Source: Pseudomonas brassicacearum
GTDB lineage: Bacteria > Pseudomonadota > Gammaproteobacteria > Pseudomonadales > Pseudomonadaceae
DNA length: 64,000 nucleotides
Reading direction: 5' to 3'
Assembly (NCBI RefSeq): GCF_003732265.1
Contig: NZ_MOBK01000006.1
Location: 1,240,001 to 1,304,000 of the forward strand
Shown: one piece after another, positions 26,642 through 33,300 of the stretch
Layout of the letters: each line of letters starts with the position of its first letter
How positions within the stretch are numbered: the first letter of the stretch is position 1
Position numbers and translations under genes: made by a program
The notes under the pieces: generated by a model
What the model was told of the DNA's origin: nothing
Seen by the model: only the letters and a program-made list of their open reading frames with translations
The model's database searches: none

Positions 26642-26659
26642 GCCTCACACACAGTTCCC

Positions 26660-26752
26660 CCTGTAGGAGCGAGCCTGCTCGCGATGGCGCAGTGTCAGAC
26701 GACATCAATGTTGAATGACAAATGGCTATCGCGAGCAGGCTCGCTCCCACAG
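26660..26752. repeat. REP doublet (REPIN)
   Basis: Arms GGAGCGAGCCTGCTCGCGAT near 26666 and the complement at 26728-26750 flank a 40-base core. It lies between convergent lysR and the glycine-rich gene. Confidence 0.9.
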
Positions 26753-26784
26753 TTGTTGTGTGGATGACCTGGGCTTAGGAGTGA

Positions 26785-27600
26785 TCAGGTCCTTTTGTCA
26801 TCGCCGTTGACATGAACACCACGGTCATCGCCGACTTCGCCGTTGGCATGGACACCGCGGTCATCGCCGACTTCACCGTTGGCGTGTACGCCACGGTCGT
26901 CGCCGATTTCACCGGCGCGATGAACGCCATTTTGGTTGTGTGACACTTCGCCGGAGCGATGAGCGCCATTTTGGTTGTGGGAGACTTCGCCGGAGCGCTG
27001 AGCGCCATTTTGGTTGTGGGAGACTTCGCCGGAGCGATGAACGCCATTTTGGTTGTGGGAGACTTCACCGGAACGATGAACACCATGGTCATCGCCTACT
27101 TCACCGTTGGCATGAACGCCATGATCGTCGCCAGGTTCGGCGTGCGTGCCACTGCGCCCGGAGTTGGAGGAGGCTGTGTTGCCGGCATTGCCCGGACCAT
27201 GGTCGCTGCCGCTGTGACTGCTGCCGCTATTACCGCCGCTGCCACTGTTGCCGCCACTGCCGCTTCCACCGTGACCGCCGCTGTTGCCGCCGCCACCGTT
27301 TCCACCGCCGCCACCGCCACCGCCACCGCCACCGCCACCGCCATTGCCGCCGCCACCGCCGCCATTACCACCGCCGCCGCCACCATTTCCTCCGCCACCC
27401 CCACCATTGCCACCGCCGCCATGACCTCCGCCACCGCCGCCACTACCGCCACCGCCGCCACCACCCCCTCCGCCGCCTCCGCCACCACCATCCTTGGCCT
27501 GAGCGGTCGACATACTGGACAGACTGTCCGGTATCAATACGGTGGACGCCGACAAGACCGCGCCAATAGCTACTGCCAGTAAAAGCTTGTTGATGTGCAT
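26785..27600 (-). CDS. Secreted glycine-rich protein with 13-residue tandem repeats
   Basis: The 271-residue precursor has a signal peptide (residues 1-33, ending TAQA), then about 85 residues that are nearly all Gly with scattered Asn, Ser and His, then a Ser/Gly/His linker, and finally nine tandem units of 12-13 residues such as GVHRSGEVSHNQN and GVHANGEVGDDR. The repeats are rich in His, Asp, Glu and Asn, which could bind metal; that is inference. No named family fits. GGAGAA precedes ATG 27600. It follows gspF by 148 bp on the same strand, so it may be expressed with the secretion genes and be a substrate of that machine. Confidence 0.75.
   Translation of the reverse strand: MHINKLLLAVAIGAVLSASTVLIPDSLSSMSTAQAKDGGGGGGGGGGGGGGGSGGGGGGHGGGGNGGGGGGNGGGGGGNGGGGGGNGGGGGGGGGGGGGGNGGGGNSGGHGGSGSGGNSGSGGNSGSSHSGSDHGPGNAGNTASSNSGRSGTHAEPGDDHGVHANGEVGDDHGVHRSGEVSHNQNGVHRSGEVSHNQNGAQRSGEVSHNQNGAHRSGEVSHNQNGVHRAGEIGDDRGVHANGEVGDDRGVHANGEVGDDRGVHVNGDDKRT
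26805..27130. repeat. Coding minisatellite, 36-39 bp units
   Basis: Eight to nine in-frame units encode the tandem repeats of the glycine-rich protein. The central four units of 39 bp (about 26925-27080) are almost identical, while outer units are more diverged, a pattern expected from slippage or unequal crossing-over. Confidence 0.85.
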
Positions 27601-27747
27601 GTCGTTCTCCGTCTTCTTCGGGTTGGAACGTTGATGAACAATGCAACGTGCTGCTCGATTCAGTAGATGAACACCACAGCGTTCAGATTTATTCAGTTGA
27701 AGCGTCAACAAAAAACGCAACGTGGCGCTCGCCCCCATTCCAGAGCC

Positions 27748-28935
27748 TTAGTGAATGCTGGAGGCGAGCTCGAAAATCGGCATGTACATCAGGATCACGA
27801 TGACCCCGATCAACAACCCGATAAACGTCATGAGCAGTGGTTCGAACAACCTGACAAACCATTCGAGCCAGCGACTGATTTCTTCGTCGTAGAAGTCGGC
27901 GCTGCGCTCCATCATTTGCCCGAGGTTGCCGGACTGTTCGCCGGCGCGCAGCAAGCGCAGGGACACCGGTGTCACCAGGTGATTGAGCTCAAGTGCGGCC
28001 GACAGCGACTGGCCCTCGCGCACCCGTTCGCAGGCTTCGTCCAGGCGTGTGCGCGAGGCCACGGTGAGCAGGCCACGGACCATGCCCATGGCGGTGACGA
28101 GAGGAATGCCGCCCTGCAGCAGAATCCCCAGCGAGCGGTAGAAGCGCGCCAGTTCATACATGAAGATGCGTTTATGGATCGCCGGGAGTTTTTCGATCAG
28201 GCGGTCCACGCCACGACGAAAGGCCGGTTGGCGCTGGAGGAAGGCGAGGGCGACGATGATCGCCAGCAACCCGCCGAAGAATTCGCCCTGATGCGCGTGG
28301 AGGAACATGCCGCTGGTCATCAGCACTTGCGACAGCCACGGCAGGTTCGACCCCAGGCCTTCAAAAACCAGGCTGAAGCGCGGCACCACGTAGCCCATCA
28401 AAAACAACACCACGCCCCCGCCCACCACCAGCAACAGCATGGGGTAGATCGACGCGCTGACGATCTTTTGCCGAACCTCGTCCATGCGCTGGCGATAGCT
28501 GACATAGCGGCCCAGGGCCTCGCCCACGGCGCCGGTCTTCTCGCTGGACTGCACCAGTGCCACATACAACGGCGGGAAAACCGCCGACAACTGACCTAGG
28601 GCCTGGGAGAACGATTTGCCCTCGTACAGCAAGCGCACCAGCTCACTCAGGGTTTTGCGGGCCTGTGGCGCGCTCTCTTTTTCGGCCAGGCTTTCCAGCG
28701 CATCGATCAGCGGCAGGCCCGCATTGAGCAAGGTGGTCAGTTCCTGGCTGAACAACACCAGGTTAAAGGTCTCGCGCTGTTGCAGACGCAAGGCGCGCCA
28801 GTGCCGTTCAGCATGCAGGCTGACCACCCGCAACCCCTGGTCTTCGACAATGCGCCGGGCCTCGCTGTGGCCGGGGGCCTCGACCGTCATCGAGACCACA
28901 CCGGCCTTGCCCACAGCTTTGAGATGAAAGCGCAT
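27748..28935 (-). CDS. gspF: Type II secretion inner-membrane platform protein GspF
   Basis: The 395-residue protein is a typical GspF/PilC: two repeated cytoplasmic domains (residues about 60-180 and 260-380, each with FSQELTTLLNAGLPLIDALE-like and FYRSLGILLQGGIPLVTAM motifs) and three membrane helices (near 165-195, 215-235, 365-390). It anchors the assembly ATPase and pseudopilus. It lies 12 bp after gspG on the same strand. The partner gspE and secretin genes are 14-18 kb away across mnxG, so the machine is genetically split. Confidence 0.95.
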   Translation of the reverse strand: MRFHLKAVGKAGVVSMTVEAPGHSEARRIVEDQGLRVVSLHAERHWRALRLQQRETFNLVLFSQELTTLLNAGLPLIDALESLAEKESAPQARKTLSELVRLLYEGKSFSQALGQLSAVFPPLYVALVQSSEKTGAVGEALGRYVSYRQRMDEVRQKIVSASIYPMLLLVVGGGVVLFLMGYVVPRFSLVFEGLGSNLPWLSQVLMTSGMFLHAHQGEFFGGLLAIIVALAFLQRQPAFRRGVDRLIEKLPAIHKRIFMYELARFYRSLGILLQGGIPLVTAMGMVRGLLTVASRTRLDEACERVREGQSLSAALELNHLVTPVSLRLLRAGEQSGNLGQMMERSADFYDEEISRWLEWFVRLFEPLLMTFIGLLIGVIVILMYMPIFELASSIH

Positions 28936-28947
28936 GGTCTTCCCCCG

Positions 28948-29382
28948 TCATTGCCAACTGGTGACTTCGGCGTTTTCGCCTTCGCCACCGGGCTGGCCGT
29001 CCTTGCCCATGGACAGCAGATCGTACTCACCGTTTTCGCCGGGATAGCGGTAGGTGTAGTTACGGCCCCAAGGGTCCTGCGGCAATTTTTTCTGCAAGTA
29101 AGGGCCGGTCCAGTGGGTTTCATCGCTCGGCGCAGTGACCAGCGCCTGCAAGCCCTGTTCGGTCGAGGGATAGTGCCCGACCTCCAGGCGATACAAATCC
29201 AGCGCCTTGCCCAGGCCCTCGATTTGCGCCTTGGCGACTTTGACTTCGGAACGGCCCAGTTGGGCGAAATACTTCGGCGCGACGATGCCGGCCAACAGCC
29301 CCAGCACCACCAGCACCACCAACAGTTCGAGCAGGGTGAACCCGCGTTGCGTACGCGGAGCACAACACAGACGTTGATTCAT
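28948..29382 (-). CDS. gspG: Major pseudopilin GspG
   Basis: The 144-residue prepilin has a short basic leader and the peptidase site RG/FTLLELLVVLVVLG with Glu5, a long N-terminal helix, and the GspG C-terminal calcium-loop region (DPWGRNYTYRYPG, GEYDLLSMGKDG). Its pseudopilus pushes substrates through the secretin. GAGGT precedes ATG 29382. A prepilin peptidase is not encoded in the window, so a PilD elsewhere must process it. A large inverted repeat lies just upstream. Confidence 0.95.
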   Translation of the reverse strand: MNQRLCCAPRTQRGFTLLELLVVLVVLGLLAGIVAPKYFAQLGRSEVKVAKAQIEGLGKALDLYRLEVGHYPSTEQGLQALVTAPSDETHWTGPYLQKKLPQDPWGRNYTYRYPGENGEYDLLSMGKDGQPGGEGENAEVTSWQ

Positions 29383-29401
29383 GATGACCTCACACAGTCG
29401 G

Positions 29402-29460
29402 CAGAAGGGTCGCAATAAAGGCTTATGCAATTGCCATGCAAAGCCTTGGGCGACCTTCTG
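29402..29460. repeat. Imperfect 22-bp-stem inverted repeat upstream of gspG
   Basis: CAGAAGGGTCGC at 29402 pairs with GCGACCTTCTG at 29450-29460, and AAGGCTT with AAGCCTT further in, around loop ATTGCCA. It begins 20 bp upstream of the gspG start and is unlike the REP families, so it may be a leader structure in gspG mRNA or an operator. Confidence 0.55.
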
Positions 29461-29490
29461 GACTCCCCGTGCTACGGGCCTTTGCGCTTA

Positions 29491-29506
29491 CGGCACAGTG
29501 CTTGCG
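29491..29506 (+). promoter_or_regulatory. Sigma-54 type promoter of the lytic transglycosylase gene
   Basis: CGGCAC-AGTGC-TTGCG has the -24 GG (29492-29493) and -12 GC (29504-29505) exactly 10 bp apart and close agreement with TGGCAC-N5-TTGC. The start codon is 72 bp downstream. Confidence 0.7.
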
Positions 29507-29531
29507 TATGGCTGATTAACGATCGGCCAGT

Positions 29532-29556
29532 GGGGCATTACCCCCAATTTTCGGGG
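29532..29556. promoter_or_regulatory. G4/C4 inverted motifs (candidate activator sites)
   Basis: GGGG-N5-CCCCC at 29532-29545 overlaps CCCC-N7-GGGG at 29542-29556. The half sites match those in front of mnxG, the response-regulator operon and others, although the spacing is not N6. Here they lie between the sigma-54 element and the start codon, or 150 bp upstream of gspG. Confidence 0.45.
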
Positions 29557-29577
29557 CCGGCCAGGGGAGGTCGAACA

Positions 29578-30186
29578 ATGAAAACACTCACCACTGGATT
29601 GCTCGGATGTCTGCTGTTGACCAGCGTCGCACAGGCCGATGTCTTCGTTTCCGTGGACGCCAAGGGCAGCTACGTTTTGTCCAACGTTCACCGTCCCGGC
29701 CGCACCTATGAACGGGTGATTCACGAGCCCACCGCCGCGGTCGTCAGCCTTGATCAGCAACCGCAGATGATCGCCGCACAACCCTATGCCGAACTGGTGT
29801 CGGCGGCCGCCAAGGCCAACGAAGTTCCGGAGGCGTTGTTGCACGCCGTCATCCGCGCCGAGTCCCGCTACAACGCCGACGCAACGTCCGCCAAAGGCGC
29901 TGGCGGGCTGATGCAATTGATGCCCGACACCGCGCGCGAAATGGGGGTCAAGGATGTCTACGATCCGAAGGCCAACATCCAGGGCGGCGCCAAATACCTC
30001 AAGCGCCTGCTGACCCTGTTCGACAACGACATTGCCCTCGCGGTGGCGGCCTACAACGCCGGGCCGCAAGCGGTGCTCAGCCGTGGCGGGGTGATCCCGC
30101 CGTTCGCCGAAACCCAGCGCTACGTGCCGGATGTCCTGCGCCAATACCGGCGTTTGCAGGGCCTGGCCGTGGACGCGCCGTTGTAG
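29578..30186 (+). CDS. SLT-family lytic transglycosylase
   Basis: The 202-residue precursor has a signal peptide (to about residue 20, VAQA) and a C-terminal SLT domain with catalytic Glu in VIRAESRYN, then GAGGLMQLMPDTA and AYNAGPQAV. It cleaves peptidoglycan strands in the periplasm. Machines spanning the envelope often have such a dedicated enzyme, and here it stands between gspGF and mnxG. GGGGAGG precedes ATG 29578, and a sigma-54 type promoter lies upstream, so it probably opens the wall for the secretion apparatus encoded around it. Confidence 0.92.
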   Translation: MKTLTTGLLGCLLLTSVAQADVFVSVDAKGSYVLSNVHRPGRTYERVIHEPTAAVVSLDQQPQMIAAQPYAELVSAAAKANEVPEALLHAVIRAESRYNADATSAKGAGGLMQLMPDTAREMGVKDVYDPKANIQGGAKYLKRLLTLFDNDIALAVAAYNAGPQAVLSRGGVIPPFAETQRYVPDVLRQYRRLQGLAVDAPL

Positions 30187-30207
30187 TCGAAACCCCGTGC
30201 CGGCTTG

Positions 30208-30221
30208 CCCCAACAGTGGGG
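30208..30221. promoter_or_regulatory. CCCC-N6-GGGG palindrome upstream of mnxG
   Basis: CCCCAACAGTGGGG is a perfect N6 site 100 bp upstream of the sigma-54 element. More half sites follow (CCCC 30230, GGGG 30245 and 30256, CCCCC 30265), as in a multi-site enhancer for an NtrC-type activator. Confidence 0.6.
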
Positions 30222-30318
30222 AATGATGGCCCCGGCAGAAAAGTGGGGAATTAGTGGGGAATATCCCCCGGCTTATCAAGTCGTCATCTCAAGCAGCTGA
30301 AAAACATCACAATTATTT

Positions 30319-30335
30319 TTGGCATGAGGATTGCT
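30319..30335 (+). promoter_or_regulatory. Sigma-54 type promoter of mnxG
   Basis: TTGGCAT-GAGGA-TTGCT has GG at 30321-30322 and GC at 30333-30334 with exactly 10 bp between, and near-consensus boxes. Expected transcription start is about 30346, giving a 46-base leader. Confidence 0.8.
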
Positions 30336-30391
30336 CCAGCGCATTTGTCGAGAATTGTTCCCTGTGAGCACCCAATGCGAGGCCCGTGATT

Positions 30392-33300
30392 ATGTCCGGC
30401 ATACCCCACGCTCATCATCTGGTTAACCTGCTGTTGTTTTTAGCGCCGCTGTTTGGCATCGAGCTGGCCGATGCGGCCGCCCGTTGCGAACGCAATCTGG
30501 TGGCGAACGTCGTGGCGCTGGATCAGCCGCTGATGTTCAACCGCCTCGGCGCACAGAACGCCAACGGCATGATGTTCGCCCTGCGCCGCGACGTGGTCGA
30601 CGATCACAACATGTCCCTCGCCCAAGGTGGCGCGGCAGTGCCGGGCAAAGTCTCGTTGCGGCCCGACAAGCGTCCGCGTCCCTTGGTGCTGCGGGTGGCC
30701 GCCGGTGATTGCCTGACGATCAACCTGCAAAACCTGCTGGCGTATCAGGCCAACCCCGGTAAGCACGAAGAGACCGACGTCGAGGGCGCAGAAGGGGGGG
30801 CAACTGGCAATGCCGACCAGTTCAAGGTCGATGAGCAAGTCACTGACCGCCATGTCGGCTTCCAGGTCAACGGCCTGCAAGCGGTCAACAGCATTGACGA
30901 CATCGCGTCCTTCACCGGGCGCAATGCCAACACGCTGATTCCGCCCGGTGCCACGCGTTCCTACACCCTGTACGCCGAGCGGGAAGGCGCGTTTGCCGCC
31001 AGCAGCCGTGGCGCCACCTTCGGCGGTGAAGGCGATGCGGGCAACGTCGCCAACGGCCTGTTCGGTGAAGTGGTGGTGGTGCCCAAGGGCGGTCGTACCT
31101 ATCGCAACACAGTCACCGAAGAAGAGATGCGCCTGGCCAGCAGCGGCCGCACCCCGGCCGGCCAGCCGATTGTCGATTACCAGGCGCGCTACCCGCAGCG
31201 CGAACCGTGGATCCGTGAAGGCAAGGCCGGCACGCCGATCATCGGCATGGTCGACGGCAGTGAAATCATCTCCAGCGAGAGCGATGCGATCGTGATGGGC
31301 AGCAACGCCGATGGCAGCTTCCCGCCCGCGACTTATCCGCTGGAAGCCATCGGCAAACGCAACCCGGCGCTGCCTAACCGGCTGGAACCGTTCCGCGATT
31401 TCGCCTCGCAGTTCCAGGACGAAGTGGCTGCGACCCAGGCATTCCCGGCGTACTGGGCGGACCCGGTGATGGCCCACGTGCTGGAGCCGACCCGCGACTC
31501 GTTCATGATCAACTACGGTTCTGGCGGCATGGGCGCCGAGGTGGTGGCCAACCGACTGGGCGTCGGGCCGATGCACGATTGCCTGTCCTGCGCCTATGAA
31601 GAATTCTTCCTCAGTTCCCACACCGTGGGGGACGTGGCGATGCTGGTGGACGTGCCGGCCAACGTCGGCCTGGAAAACATTCTTCCGGGTGAAACGCCAC
31701 GCGCCGATCAGGTCGGGGTCAAGGCGACCATGGCGCTGTACCCGTCCGAGCCGGCCAACGTCAACCACAGCTACATCGGTGACTTCGTCAAATTCCGCAA
31801 CACGCACAACGGTCACGAGCAGCACATCTTCCACTTGCACGGCCATCAATGGCTGTTCAACCCCAACGACGATAACTCCGATTATGTCGATGCCCAGGGC
31901 ATCGGGCCGGGCGCCGGTTACACCTATGAAATCGCCAATGGCGGTTCGGGCAACCGCAACCGCGTGGCCGGCGATGCGATCTATCACTGCCACTTCTATC
32001 CGCACTTTGCCCAAGGCATGTGGAGCATGTGGCGGGTACACGATGTGTTCGAGGAAGGCACCAAACTCGAAGTGTCCCAACAGGGTAACGACGGCTATCA
32101 CAGCGAACCTTACGCGTTGCGCAGCGGTAAACCGGCGGCGGGCGCACGGGCCTTGCCCGATGGCGAGATCATCGCCGGCACGCCAATTCCAGCGGTCGTG
32201 CCGCTGCCGGGCAAAGCCATGGCGCCAATGCCGGGCAAAGTCGCGGTCGTACCGAAGATCAGCGAAACCCTGGTGGCCAGTCAGGGCGATGACGAGGAGG
32301 GCGACGACGGCGAACATCACGGTGGTAGCGGTGGTGCTCAAGCCATCGGTTCCCTGGCCCTGGTGGACCGCAGTGAAGCCAACCGCAATGCCGACGGCAG
32401 CCTGAAAAACCCCGGCTACCCGTTCTGGATCGGTGGCATGGAAAGTTCGGTCGGCCAACGTCCGCCAACTCCGCCGCTGGACATGCTCGACGCCGCCAAG
32501 GCGCAATCGCTGAAAACCAGCGGCAATGCCTTGTGGGCCAACCTCGATCCGGCGCAGTCCGGTGGCTGGGACGGCGGTCTGGGGCGTCATTCACTGGACG
32601 GGTTCTCTTCGGGTGGGCAGGCACACACCGTCACCACGTCGCTGGATTTCTCCAAGGAAGTGACCCGCGCCAAACCGATTTACATGCCTGAAGAAGGCAC
32701 TGAAGTGGAACAGGCGGCCATGGCGTTCCACGCCAAAAAAGAACATCCGAGCTTCGCCGTGCTGCCGGGCAATCAAGTGGTGGCGCGCAATTTCCGCACC
32801 AACGGTGCGTTGCCGATGGCGGGGGCGCCGTATTACGAACCGTGCATGGACGATCGGCAAAAACGCCTGACGGCCAGCGCCGGCACCGGCGAGTTCAACA
32901 GCGGCGAACGGGTCGACGGGTTGTCGTTTACCGGTTCCTCGACCTTCACCGCCGACCGTCCGCGCATCTACAAAGCAGCGAACATCCAGTTCGACGCGGT
33001 GTACAACAAGGTCGGCTACCACTTCCCGCAAGCGCGCATCCTGGCGCTGTGGGAAGACGCCTGGCCGGTGATCACCAAACAGCGTCCGCCAGAACCGCTG
33101 GTGATGCGCATGAATACCTTCGACTGCGTGCAGTACCAGCAAACCAACCTGGTGCCCGCCATCTACGAGATGGATGACTATCAGGTGCGTACGCCGACCG
33201 ACGTGATCGGCCAGCACATCCACCTGCCGAAATGGGACCTGACCGCTGCTGACGGTTCGGCCAACGGCTGGAACTATGAAGACGGCGTGCTTTCCCCCGG

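Noticed and set aside
26805..27130. CRISPR-like array of regular repeats
   Set aside because: Units are 36-39 bp with no unique spacers, remain in frame, and encode the tandem repeats of the glycine-rich protein.
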